From NCBI RefSeq assembly GCF_003382565.3, contig NZ_CP086253.1, positions 3,968,001 to 4,032,000 of the forward strand: a stretch of 64,000 bases of DNA. Reading direction: 5' to 3'. Shown piece after piece: positions 53,843 to 62,489 of this stretch; position 1 is the first letter of the stretch; each line of letters opens with the position of its first letter. Below the pieces are notes generated by a model, which did not search any database, had not been told where the DNA came from, and saw only the letters and a list, made by a program, of their open reading frames with translations. Source of the DNA: Pectobacterium aquaticum (lineage in GTDB: Bacteria > Pseudomonadota > Gammaproteobacteria > Enterobacterales > Enterobacteriaceae). Both the position numbers and the translations under genes were made by a program.

Positions 53843-53868
53843 ATTCATGCCAGTGCTGCACAAAATGC

Positions 53869-55230
53869 TTATGACTCCTTCGCAGCACCCGCATCCGCTA
53901 CCGCGACGTCCGAGAGCAGCGGCAGATAGGCGCGGACACAGAGCCCACCGCGTTCGCTGCTGCCGACATCCAGCACGCCATTGTGCGCATCGATAATACG
54001 CTGCACAATCGCCAGCCCCAGCCCTGTACCGCTGGTGGTTCGCGCGCTGTCGCCACGCACAAAAGGTTGGAACAGGTGCTTCAACTGATCGGGCGCGATG
54101 CCTTCTCCGTCATCTTCTACCTGAAACCAGACGCGCTGTAGCTCACGCCCAGTACTGACTTTTATCCAGCCGTTCCCGTAACGCGCCGCATTCACGACCA
54201 AATTCAGCACAGCACGTTTTATTGAGAGCGAGCTGATACGCACCAGCAGCTCGCCGGTAGCAAACTCGCTGTCGATCTGGCGTTCATAACCGCTTTCCGA
54301 TGCCACCACTTCGCCCATAATGGCGTTCAGATCGGCCATTTCCGTCTGCATTTCCTGACCGGTACGCAGGTAGTCGAGGAACTGCTCAATAATCGCATTA
54401 CACTCTTCAATGTCCTTATTAATCGATTCCGCCAGATAGTCATCTTCCTTGCTCATCATTTCGGTCGCCAGACGAATTCGCGTCAGCGGCGTACGCAGAT
54501 CGTGGCTGACGCCCGCCATCAGCAGCGTGCGGTCATCGGCCAGCAGCTTCACGCCGGAGGCCATCTGGTTAAAGGCACGCGTCACAGAACGCACTTCGGA
54601 AGCGCCATACTCACGCAGCGGCGGCGGAATAATGCCTTTACCGACCTGCAAAGCCGCATGCTCCAGCTCAACCAAGGGTCGGTTCTGCACCCGAATAAAT
54701 AGCCACGCGCCGCCAATCACCAGCAGCATTATCGCCAGCGTATAGCGGAAGAGCGGCGAGAAATCGCCTTGATGAATTTCAGTGAGGGGAACGCGCACCC
54801 AGATATCCGGTGACAGCCAGGTTTTCAACCACACCACCGGCGTATTCTTGCTGACCTCAACCCGCACATCCGTCGGGCCGCCCAGCTGTTGTGCCATCTG
54901 GTCACTCAAAAACTTGTAGTGCTGGGCCCAACGCAGGCCGCTTTCTTCCGCCGCCGCATTGGTGTACAGCGATATACCCAATTCGCGGTAAATCTCACGC
55001 CGGAACGCAGGCGGCACCTCAAGCGTGGAGCCATCTTCCAGTTGCAGACTGTCCGTCATCAGCATTCTTACTTCGTATGCCAGCACTTTATTGAACTGCT
55101 GCAAACTCGGCAGAATCGCAAAGTTGAGCACCACCAGATAGGTGGTGACCAAACTGACAAACAACAACGTGACAATCAGTAGCAACGTCCGTGCAAATGA
55201 GCTGCGCGGAGAAAAGCGCCATTGCATCAT
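53869..55230 (-). CDS. envZ: Osmosensor histidine kinase EnvZ
   Basis: An inner-membrane sensor kinase (453 aa). TM1 is near residues 15-36 (TLLLIVTLLFVSLVTTYLVV), followed by a periplasmic domain, TM2 near 160-180, a HAMP domain and a DHp domain with the phosphorylated His in AGVSHDLRTPLTRIR (about 243). The ATPase domain has NLVVNAARYGN and SGTGLGLAIVQR. It phosphorylates OmpR to control porin genes. The ATG overlaps the ompR stop (ATGA). Confidence 0.97.
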   Translation of the reverse strand: MMQWRFSPRSSFARTLLLIVTLLFVSLVTTYLVVLNFAILPSLQQFNKVLAYEVRMLMTDSLQLEDGSTLEVPPAFRREIYRELGISLYTNAAAEESGLRWAQHYKFLSDQMAQQLGGPTDVRVEVSKNTPVVWLKTWLSPDIWVRVPLTEIHQGDFSPLFRYTLAIMLLVIGGAWLFIRVQNRPLVELEHAALQVGKGIIPPPLREYGASEVRSVTRAFNQMASGVKLLADDRTLLMAGVSHDLRTPLTRIRLATEMMSKEDDYLAESINKDIEECNAIIEQFLDYLRTGQEMQTEMADLNAIMGEVVASESGYERQIDSEFATGELLVRISSLSIKRAVLNLVVNAARYGNGWIKVSTGRELQRVWFQVEDDGEGIAPDQLKHLFQPFVRGDSARTTSGTGLGLAIVQRIIDAHNGVLDVGSSERGGLCVRAYLPLLSDVAVADAGAAKES

Positions 55231-55946
55231 GCCTTACTGCCGTCCGGGACAAACACGTAGCCAAGACCCCACACGGTCTGGATATAGCGCGGGTGCGCCG
55301 GATCCTCTTCCACCATGCGGCGCAGACGAGAAATTTGTACGTCGATGGAACGCTCCATCGCGCTGTATTCACGACCACGGGCCAGATTCATCAACTTATC
55401 GCGCGACAGAGGCTCACGCGGGTGGCTCACCAGCGCCTTAAGCACGGCAAACTCGCCGCTGGTTAACGGCATCGGTTCATCATCACGGAACATTTCGCGC
55501 GTGCCCAGATTCAGCTTGAATTTGCCAAACGCAATAATCGCTTCTTCTTGCGATGGCGCGCCCGGCAGTTCATTCGCCTGACGACGCAGCACCGCACGGA
55601 TACGAGCCAGCAGTTCACGCGGGTTAAAAGGTTTAGGAATATAATCGTCCGCGCCGATTTCCAGCCCGACGATACGATCGACTTCTTCCCCTTTTGCCGT
55701 CACCATAATGATCGGCATTGGGTTGCTCTGGCTACGCAAGCGACGGCAGATGGACAACCCATCTTCGCCCGGCAGCATCAGATCCAGCACCATAAGGTGA
55801 AAGGATTCACGGGTCAGTAAACGGTCCATCTGTTCAGCATTGGCTACGCTACGTACCTGAAAACCCTGCTCCGTCAGATAACGCTCTAACAGCGCCCGCA
55901 AACGCATGTCGTCATCTACAACCAGAATTTTATAGTTTTCTTGCAT
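55227..55946 (-). CDS. ompR: Response regulator OmpR
   Basis: A winged-helix response regulator (239 aa). The receiver domain holds acidic residues in VVDDDMRLR and the phospho-aspartate in LMVLDLMLPGEDG (about 55). The DNA-binding domain ends with RRMVEEDPAHPRYIQTVWGL and GYVFVPDG. It is nearly identical in pattern to E. coli OmpR. It is first in the operon with envZ, preceded by AAAGAGAATG. Confidence 0.98.
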   Translation of the reverse strand: MQENYKILVVDDDMRLRALLERYLTEQGFQVRSVANAEQMDRLLTRESFHLMVLDLMLPGEDGLSICRRLRSQSNPMPIIMVTAKGEEVDRIVGLEIGADDYIPKPFNPRELLARIRAVLRRQANELPGAPSQEEAIIAFGKFKLNLGTREMFRDDEPMPLTSGEFAVLKALVSHPREPLSRDKLMNLARGREYSAMERSIDVQISRLRRMVEEDPAHPRYIQTVWGLGYVFVPDGSKA

Positions 55947-56138
55947 TCTCTTTCTCCAAAGGCGTAATAGCGCCGACGCTGCTATTGTTCAGAAACATAC
56001 GAATTACTGACAGTCGTTTCTGGTATACATTCTAGGCAAAATTGTTACAAAGCATATTAAAACGCGTGTAATCAATCATTTCCTTTGCCGTCAGTCATAA
56101 AATAATCAGTGATTTGTGAACGTTGTGGGCGGTGAAGT

Positions 56139-56166
56139 GTAGTTGTGCACGAGTAGTTGTGCACGA
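56139..56166. repeat. Two tandem copies of a 14-bp unit upstream of ompR
   Basis: GTAGTTGTGCACGA occurs twice in direct succession. Each copy contains the palindrome GTGCAC. It lies about 190-220 bases upstream of the ompR ATG. It may be a duplicated operator half or a slippage product. Confidence 0.7.
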
Positions 56167-56303
56167 AGAGTATAGTAACGCGGCCATCAATAAAAAGGCG
56201 CGAGACGGCAAAAGCCGGAGAAAAGCTAAGAGAGAGGGCGTTCTCACCTGAATTCAGCGCGACAACATAAAGCGGTTAACGCATAAGCTCATCCAGCACA
56301 ACA

Positions 56304-56328
56304 CACGGGGATCATCATAATCCCCGTC
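56304..56328 (-). terminator. Hairpin downstream of the metallophore operon
   Basis: ACGGGGAT-CATCATA-ATCCCCGT forms an 8-bp GC-rich stem about 45 bases after the stop of the binding-protein gene. The tail on the minus strand (GTGTTGTG) is not a clean T-run, so termination strength is uncertain. Confidence 0.5.
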
Positions 56329-56370
56329 TCTTTCTCTATCTATCGGTGCCAGAGCCCGCCTGCTAGTAGC

Positions 56371-57531
56371 TTACTGCGCAAGACTGACGAAATAGCCCGG
56401 CTGGTAATCAACCGGCAGGAACTGCTGGTGAAGCTGGCGGAAGGTGTCATCCGCGTTGAGATCGCGGAATAAGTCTGGGTGGAACCACTCGGCCAGTTGC
56501 TGAATGGCGATAAAGTCATACGGGCCATTGTAAAACTGATGCCAGATGGCATGAAACGCTCGCTGCTGCTTGGCGACGCTGTTGGTGTAGGCCGGACGCC
56601 CCAGAAACCATTCGAGACGCTTACGTCCTTCCGCCCTATCCTGCCCCGGCCCCAGACCAATCCAGCGTCCGCCGGGCACGAAGGCCTCAAAGTTACCGCT
56701 GGTGATCACCACAATTTCCGGGTTTTCCACAATCACCTGTTCAGGGTGCATCTGCATAAAAGTGCTCGGCGCATTCTTCGCCGCAACGTTATCGCCACCG
56801 GCCAATTGCACGAATTTACCGAAGTTATCCGGGCCGAACGTCAGGCAGCATTCATCGGTGTAGCCACCCAGTCGCTCAATAAAAACGCGTGGGGAACGCG
56901 GTTTTTTCGCCGCCAGCACATCGGAAACGCGTTTTAGCTGCGCCTCACGGAATGCGAGAAAGGCTTCGGCACGTGCTTCCTGATTAAACAGCTTGCCGAA
57001 TAGACGCATGGTAGGCGCGGTGTTTTTCAGCGGGTGATAGCGAAAATCGACATACACAATCGGAATGCCGACGCTGTCCAGTATCCGGTCATAACCCGCA
57101 TCGACAATCGACCGCTGCGCCTCAATGTTCATAATGATGACGTCCGGCTTGAGCGACACCGCCTGCTCCACGTCAAACGTGCCCTTTTCCGTGCCGTCAA
57201 ACGTTGGGATTTTTGCCAGTTGAGGGAAGCGGTCACGATACTGGTGCCATGTTGCCGGATCCGACTGAATCAGATCGCGCTTCCAGGCGACAATCCTTTT
57301 CGCCGGATCTTCGCGATCGAGCATCGCGACCAGATACAGCTGACGCCCCTCTCCCAACATGACGCGCTGCACCGGTGTGTTGACTCTCACCTCGCGCCCC
57401 AACACGTCCTTGATGACAGTGGAGGTTTGCGCGGTTTGCTCAGCCTGCCCCACCAGCGGCGACAGGCCGACCATCAACAGCGCACTCAGCAATAACCGAC
57501 GGCAATGTTGCCGCGTCCAACGATTACACAT
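56371..57531 (-). CDS. Periplasmic iron-siderophore-type ABC substrate-binding protein
   Basis: A 386-residue FepB/FecB-type (COG0614) binding protein. The N-terminus is basic, then hydrophobic (RRLLLSALLMVGLSPLVG), a probable signal peptide cut near GQAEQ. The mature part has VLGREVRVNTPVQRVML and LKPDVIIMNIEAQ. It should carry a metal complex from the outer-membrane receptor to an inner-membrane permease. The start at 57531 overlaps the MFS stop by 8 bases, so it is the last gene of the operon. No permease or ATPase gene follows. Confidence 0.85.
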   Translation of the reverse strand: MCNRWTRQHCRRLLLSALLMVGLSPLVGQAEQTAQTSTVIKDVLGREVRVNTPVQRVMLGEGRQLYLVAMLDREDPAKRIVAWKRDLIQSDPATWHQYRDRFPQLAKIPTFDGTEKGTFDVEQAVSLKPDVIIMNIEAQRSIVDAGYDRILDSVGIPIVYVDFRYHPLKNTAPTMRLFGKLFNQEARAEAFLAFREAQLKRVSDVLAAKKPRSPRVFIERLGGYTDECCLTFGPDNFGKFVQLAGGDNVAAKNAPSTFMQMHPEQVIVENPEIVVITSGNFEAFVPGGRWIGLGPGQDRAEGRKRLEWFLGRPAYTNSVAKQQRAFHAIWHQFYNGPYDFIAIQQLAEWFHPDLFRDLNADDTFRQLHQQFLPVDYQPGYFVSLAQ

Positions 57532-58774
57532 TTTCAATATTTCCCTTCGTCGAGAGAGAGTCATGTTTTTCCGCCTGTATCCGCAGGCGTCGTAGCAGCA
57601 TCAGCGAGACCAGAAAGGTCACCAGATACGCGGCACCAACGCAGAAGAACAGCGAACGTAGTCCGGGGGAGTAAAGAACCCATCCCCCCAAAGAAATGCC
57701 CATAATCGAGGCAAACTGGCTGACGCTTTGCGCCACACCGAGTATGTAGCCCTGCTGCCCAGCCCCCGCCGCACGAGAAATCAGCGCCATCAGAACGGGC
57801 GTCGTCGCCCCCAACAGCACGCCCCACAGGAAATAAAGCGGAATGAAAATCGCAATATTCAGAATCGTGGCGGCCGTCAGTGTCACGATGGTGCAGGCCA
57901 GCATCACCACACACAGGCGGCTCAGCGTTTGCGACAGCGAGAGGTTTTCAAAATAGCGCGCCCACAGCGACGCAGAGACAATCACGCCGGTCGCCTGTAA
58001 GCCATAACACAGCCCGATAACCCACTTATCCACCTGAAAGACGCCGTTCAGATAGAGGGAAAACGGCGTTTGCGGGATCATGCGGCTGGCCAGCAGCAGG
58101 CCGGAAATCAGCAGTAAACCGGGAATCGGCGACAACGCCCAGAGCCGCCTGCGGGGAAGTGCTTTCGCCTGCGCGTCCGCTGGCGGAGCAGTAGGAGCCT
58201 CGGGGGCGACATGTGGCAGGAACAGCGCCACGGTAATGCCGCACAGCGCGCAGAGGATCGCCGCACTCAGGTTGATCCAGAAGAAGTTCAGGTAATCGAG
58301 GATCAGCCCGCCGACAATCGCTCCCAACAGCGATCCCACGTTGGTAGATACCTGAAGCCAGGCAAACAGCCGTGTGCGCTGTAGCGGACTGACCACCGCG
58401 ACGCCATACGCCTGCGCGGGCGCAATATAGCCCGCACAGGCACCCTGAATAAAACGTAGGGCGACTATCGTCCAGATGTCGTTTGCCCACGCCAGCCCGA
58501 GCTGGGTTAACGCCAGCCCAAACAGCGCGCGGATCATCATGGCTTTGTTGCCCAGCCGGTCGCCCATCCGTCCCCAGAAGGCGCTGGTCAGCATAATGCC
58601 CAGCATCGGCCCGACGTACACGGCAATCCCCGCGATACTCAGTTCCGCGCCGGATGACATACTTTCCAGATGCAGCGGCCAAAACGGTCCGCTCATCTCC
58701 ATCGCTCCCATCGCGACCAACTGTACGACAAACATAAAGTGGATGATGAACGCGACCTGTCCGCTCAAGCGCAT
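57524..58774 (-). CDS. MFS transporter, probable metallophore exporter
   Basis: A 416-residue inner-membrane protein with 12 predicted segments. The MFS loop motif GRMGDRLGNKAMM (about residues 68-80) and RFIQGACAGYIAPAQAYG are present. A proline/alanine-rich cytoplasmic loop lies near residues 195-210. Exporters of this type (SbnD, PvsC) sit in siderophore operons. Its place between biosynthetic and uptake genes supports export of the product. AAGGAGCTGACGC precedes the ATG. Confidence 0.85.
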   Translation of the reverse strand: MRLSGQVAFIIHFMFVVQLVAMGAMEMSGPFWPLHLESMSSGAELSIAGIAVYVGPMLGIMLTSAFWGRMGDRLGNKAMMIRALFGLALTQLGLAWANDIWTIVALRFIQGACAGYIAPAQAYGVAVVSPLQRTRLFAWLQVSTNVGSLLGAIVGGLILDYLNFFWINLSAAILCALCGITVALFLPHVAPEAPTAPPADAQAKALPRRRLWALSPIPGLLLISGLLLASRMIPQTPFSLYLNGVFQVDKWVIGLCYGLQATGVIVSASLWARYFENLSLSQTLSRLCVVMLACTIVTLTAATILNIAIFIPLYFLWGVLLGATTPVLMALISRAAGAGQQGYILGVAQSVSQFASIMGISLGGWVLYSPGLRSLFFCVGAAYLVTFLVSLMLLRRLRIQAEKHDSLSTKGNIENV

Positions 58775-58834
58775 GCGTCAGCTCCTTCTGATTCCACGGC
58801 GTCACCCGGCCTCATTCCCGCTACGGTCATCACG

Positions 58835-60004
58835 TCAATTCATCTCATCCGTCAGCCAGTGCGGCGGGAAATAGTCGGGACGATCCTGCGTGGAGGTTCC
58901 CATGTAATCGCTGCACCACCGGTAGACTTCCTCAATGTACGGCACGCTAACGGCCAGATTCTCCGCAATCGTCACCAGCAGGCTCAGGCCGTAGGCGATA
59001 TCCTCCTGAAACACCCGATGCTGCGTATCAAACACATACCCGCCAGCGCCATACTTTTGCAACGGCAGACCGATGCCGTGATAAGCCTGATTGGTGCGTA
59101 GCACGGAGAGCATCGTGTGCGCATCAGCAATCTGATTGCCATAGGCATCGATAATCTCCTGCTTGAGCGGCAGCACGGAATCCAGCCGCACGCCAAGCCG
59201 CGTCTCCAGCGCGGCGCACAGTTGCTGGTTCTCTTCATCCATGCGTTCCAAATAATAGGCGCCGAGTTCCGGGCAATCATTCCACCAGCATAGCGGCTGC
59301 GAGAGCGGTCGGGCGTGCCACTGCCCGTAGGGGCCGATCAGGCCATAAATCACCGCACTGTGCATAATCGGGTTACCCGGCGTCAGCGTGATTTCCAGAT
59401 AATCCGGCAATAGCACCACGGGCGCAGAATAGAGCCGTTGCAGCAGCACCATCAGCGCCTGCTGGCTCGCAGCGGTTTCGCGCCGGTGTGTGGCGACATA
59501 CAGCGTGGCCTTTTCGCCGCCCATTTTGATCGACTGACCCGGCAGCAAATCAAACGCAATGTGCGCGACGTCCTTCATTCCCCAAATCACCGCGTTTGGC
59601 CGCGCGGCCAGCTCACGTTCAGCCAGCCAGTCAAAGCCGCAAAAACCGGGAATTGCGCCAACGTACACCGGCTTGTCGGCAGGCAGATGGGGAACGATCC
59701 GCGCCAGAAGATCGGCGCGGAAGTTGGCGGGAACGGTGATGATAACGATATCCGCATCGCGGCAGGCTTCCGCCGGATCACAGGTCACACAGTCCGGCGT
59801 GGCCGTCAGCGTCTCACCATCCGGCAGCAATGCGTGTAGCCGCTTACCGTGCTGCTGATAGGCTTCCGGCAGACGAGGATGGCTACCCAGCAGCGTCACC
59901 TTGACGTCCGGCAGTTGTTTAAACAGCACCGTGGCGAGATGGCCGGTCTTGCCGGCCCCGCAAATCACCACGTTAAGCGGCTGCCCGCTTAGCGTTTCGA
60001 TCAT
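58835..60004 (-). CDS. Opine/octopine dehydrogenase-like NAD(P)-dependent oxidoreductase
   Basis: A 389-residue protein with an N-terminal Rossmann domain (VVICGAGKTGHLATVLF, about residues 12-28; then VIITVPANFRADLL). A C-terminal octopine/nopaline dehydrogenase helical domain contains the histidine segment GNPIMHSAVIYGLIGP. Such enzymes reductively condense an amino acid with a 2-oxoacid. CntM enzymes do this in staphylopine-type metallophores. The ATG at 60004 has AAGGAG six bases upstream. The preceding SbnA-like gene ends 10 bases away. Substrates are unknown. Confidence 0.85.
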   Translation of the reverse strand: MIETLSGQPLNVVICGAGKTGHLATVLFKQLPDVKVTLLGSHPRLPEAYQQHGKRLHALLPDGETLTATPDCVTCDPAEACRDADIVIITVPANFRADLLARIVPHLPADKPVYVGAIPGFCGFDWLAERELAARPNAVIWGMKDVAHIAFDLLPGQSIKMGGEKATLYVATHRRETAASQQALMVLLQRLYSAPVVLLPDYLEITLTPGNPIMHSAVIYGLIGPYGQWHARPLSQPLCWWNDCPELGAYYLERMDEENQQLCAALETRLGVRLDSVLPLKQEIIDAYGNQIADAHTMLSVLRTNQAYHGIGLPLQKYGAGGYVFDTQHRVFQEDIAYGLSLLVTIAENLAVSVPYIEEVYRWCSDYMGTSTQDRPDYFPPHWLTDEMN

Positions 60005-60014
60005 CCTTGACTCC

Positions 60015-61031
60015 TTAGCTTGCCTGCTCCAGAGAGATCGCGTTGCCCAGCCAGCGATCCAGATCGTGCCACACGCCGCTATCAATCAGGTTACGCGCCG
60101 CCAGCCACTCTTCGTTAAACACCGTGTGCAGGTATTTCTCCCCGCCGTCGGCAATGGCCAGCACGACGTTGCCGCCGATGCGATCCTGATAGATCAGCTC
60201 CAGCGCTTTATAGATCACCCCGCCCGTCGAGCCGCCGACCAGCAGACCGTAGTGCCGTGCGATATAGCGTGCCGTTTCAAATGCCTGCGTATCCGAAACC
60301 TGCTCGCCACAGTCGATGCAGCTGTAATCCAGCACCAGCCCTACGGTATCCCCCGCGGGTGTCCCCGTGCCGGATTGATAGTAAGGTTTGCCGGGGTGGC
60401 CGAAGACGATAGAGCCCACCGGTTCAACGGCAATGGTCGTGATATCTGGGTTATGGACTTTCAGACCGTGCGAAATACCGGTCATCGATCCGCCAGTGCC
60501 CACGCAGCCGACAAACGCGTCGATCTTACCAATCTGGCTGAACAGCTCGCGGACAAAATCGGCATAGCCACCCGCATTCGCCGCGTTGTCAGACTGGTTC
60601 ATAAACACCGCGCTGGGTATTTCCTGCGCCAGCTGTGCCGCCATGCGCTGACGCTCCACCACCGCGACTTCATCTTCGCCGTAGTCGCCGGAGACGTAGC
60701 GAATTTCCGCGCCGAGTGCGCGCATGATGGCAATTTTGTCCTGTGCCGCGTGATGATCGACCACGGCGATAAAGCGCAGGCCGTATTCAATAGACGCCAG
60801 CGCCAGCCCGATACCGGTATTCCCCGATGACGACTCGACAATGGTGCCGCCGGGGCGGATTTTGCCTGACTTCAGTCCGGCGACAATCATGTTTCGCGCC
60901 ATGCGATCTTTCATGCTGCCGCCGGGATTGTTCTTCTCTACTTTTAAAAATAAACGCGTATCCCCATAGGGAACCGGAATTTGTATAACGGGCGTATTAC
61001 CAATCAAATCAGTTACTTTATTCAGGATCAT
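60015..61031 (-). CDS. SbnA/cysteine-synthase-like PLP enzyme
   Basis: A 338-residue fold-type II PLP enzyme. The Schiff-base lysine is in NNPGGSMKDRMARN (about 38). The substrate loop is SSSGNTGIGLA, and the phosphate-binding glycine loop is GTGGSMTGI. NPGGS-K-DR is closer to SbnA-type 2,3-diaminopropionate synthases than to CysK. SbnA joins O-phosphoserine and glutamate to give N-(1-amino-1-carboxy-2-ethyl)-glutamate. Here it is flanked by a decarboxylase and an opine dehydrogenase instead of SbnB. The start at 61031 has GGAG seven bases upstream. Confidence 0.85.
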   Translation of the reverse strand: MILNKVTDLIGNTPVIQIPVPYGDTRLFLKVEKNNPGGSMKDRMARNMIVAGLKSGKIRPGGTIVESSSGNTGIGLALASIEYGLRFIAVVDHHAAQDKIAIMRALGAEIRYVSGDYGEDEVAVVERQRMAAQLAQEIPSAVFMNQSDNAANAGGYADFVRELFSQIGKIDAFVGCVGTGGSMTGISHGLKVHNPDITTIAVEPVGSIVFGHPGKPYYQSGTGTPAGDTVGLVLDYSCIDCGEQVSDTQAFETARYIARHYGLLVGGSTGGVIYKALELIYQDRIGGNVVLAIADGGEKYLHTVFNEEWLAARNLIDSGVWHDLDRWLGNAISLEQAS

Positions 61032-61044
61032 GGTTCTGCTCCAT

Positions 61045-62448
61045 TCAGTTATCACTGGAAAAAATCAGCTCACCTTTCTTACCTTTAAACGCACACAGGC
61101 GCGCAGGCAGCGGATGCCGATGAAACGCGTTTTCCAGCAGGTCCATCTGGTATCCCGCCGTATTCGCGTAAATCAGTAAGTCGCCAGGCTGCGGCACGGT
61201 TCGAAAATGAATCAATCGGTTCGTAATGACATCGTCGTCCAGACAGCTGTGTCCGGCGATCCAGGCTTTGCCCGGCGTCGGAGGTGTGTCTTTTTTGACG
61301 GAAAAAACATGCAGAGGATCAATCAAAAACTCAGAGTTAAACCAGGTTTCACACGCGCTAAAGCTGCTGCCTTCCACAAACACGACGTGGTTGCCATCCG
61401 GCTGGCGGCGCGTGCGCGTGACGCGAAACACGGTAATCGCACTTTGGTCAGCGAGACTGCGTCCCGGCTCTATCGCCAGAATCAGGTCATGCTGCTTGAG
61501 CACGTCCGCTACGCGATCCTGTCCAATTGAGGCGGACAGGAATGCCTCAAGATAGTCGACTGCCGAACGCTCGCCGCCATACGGGTAAAACGAGGTCGGC
61601 ACCTGACCGTGGCGGTAATCCGCCCCATTCTGCTTCACTAAATAATCCTGATAGCGTGAAGCCGAAAGATATTGAATCGGCAATCCTCCGCCGATATCAA
61701 TAATCGCGGGCTGCAATCCCTTTGAGCGTGCCCGCTCCAGTAATGGCAGTACCTCAGCAAATGCCGCCACGCGAGTCTCAGGCTCATAGCCGCCGAGATG
61801 GAAATGGAAGCCTTCCAGATGAAGCACAGCCTGTCTGGTGCTCAACGCCTCCAGACAGATTGCAACCTCATCGGCCAGCATGCCAAACCGACTGGCCTGC
61901 GCGAACGACGGGCGATAGCGCAGCAGAACCCGCACGGGCTCCGTCACGCGTAGTAAATCCGCCAGCGCGAGCACCTCGTCGAATTCTTCCAGTGAATCCA
62001 GCACGATAAGCGCGCGATGATGAACCAGCGCCGTCAGGAACTCACGCGTTTTGGCCGGACCGGTGGCGCACAGCCGCGCGCCGTCACAGCCTGCCCGCAG
62101 CGCATCTTTCAGCTCCTGTAAGCTGGAAACATCCACGCCGACGCCCGCGTTAACCGCCGCCTGAACTAAACCCGGCGACTTGTTCACCTTCGCGCCGTAA
62201 TACAGGCGGCAGTCCACGTCGTGACGCTGCAACACTGTCCGCAATACCGCGATATTGTTGGCTACGGTGTGCGGCCAGACAATATTCAGCGGCGATCCAT
62301 ACTGCTCAACCAACCATGACAGCCTTTGCGGCGAGTTGAAAACAAACTGCTCAATCTCACTATCCAGATAAGGCGTCAGTCTCTCAGGCCAGTGGGCCTG
62401 CGCGACAGGGAGGGAAGACACTGCGGCAAAGCTAAACAGGTTGCTCAT
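61045..62448 (-). CDS. Type III PLP-dependent decarboxylase, Y4yA/LysA-like
   Basis: A 467-residue fold-type III enzyme. The PLP lysine is in LYYGAKVNKSPGLV (about residues 82-95). The barrel has GFHFHLGGYEPET and the glycine loop VDIGGGLPIQY, with EPGRSLADQS following. HSCLDDDVI holds the active-site cysteine and aspartate, and YANTAGYQMD is near the end. Relatives decarboxylate diaminopimelate, ornithine or siderophore precursors (SbnH, PvsE). The length and end motifs suggest the Y4yA subfamily. AAGGAG precedes the ATG. The SbnA-like gene follows after 13 bases. Confidence 0.83.
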   Translation of the reverse strand: MSNLFSFAAVSSLPVAQAHWPERLTPYLDSEIEQFVFNSPQRLSWLVEQYGSPLNIVWPHTVANNIAVLRTVLQRHDVDCRLYYGAKVNKSPGLVQAAVNAGVGVDVSSLQELKDALRAGCDGARLCATGPAKTREFLTALVHHRALIVLDSLEEFDEVLALADLLRVTEPVRVLLRYRPSFAQASRFGMLADEVAICLEALSTRQAVLHLEGFHFHLGGYEPETRVAAFAEVLPLLERARSKGLQPAIIDIGGGLPIQYLSASRYQDYLVKQNGADYRHGQVPTSFYPYGGERSAVDYLEAFLSASIGQDRVADVLKQHDLILAIEPGRSLADQSAITVFRVTRTRRQPDGNHVVFVEGSSFSACETWFNSEFLIDPLHVFSVKKDTPPTPGKAWIAGHSCLDDDVITNRLIHFRTVPQPGDLLIYANTAGYQMDLLENAFHRHPLPARLCAFKGKKGELIFSSDN

Positions 62449-62489
62449 CGCTATCTCCTTAACGTTCGGTTCCTGAAAAACACATATCC

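Larger units (their letters stand above)
55947..56370. promoter_or_regulatory. ompR upstream region and end of the metallophore operon
   Basis: This 424-base gap holds the ompR promoter on the minus strand, a 2 x 14-bp tandem repeat (56139-56166) and a hairpin after the metallophore operon (56304-56328). No protein gene was recognised. In E. coli greB would be divergent from ompR here; it is not in the window. Confidence 0.5.

Noticed and set aside
58026..58805. 259-codon minus-strand ORF in another frame of the MFS exporter gene
   Set aside because: It is rich in Arg, Gly, Ala and Cys in the way of off-frame GC-rich DNA; the MFS frame has 12 membrane segments and a good ribosome site.
60015..61031. 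Calling this gene cysK/cysM (plain cysteine synthase)
   Set aside because: The NPGGS-K-DR motif and the neighbours (decarboxylase, opine dehydrogenase, siderophore-type transport genes) point to a dedicated metallophore enzyme.
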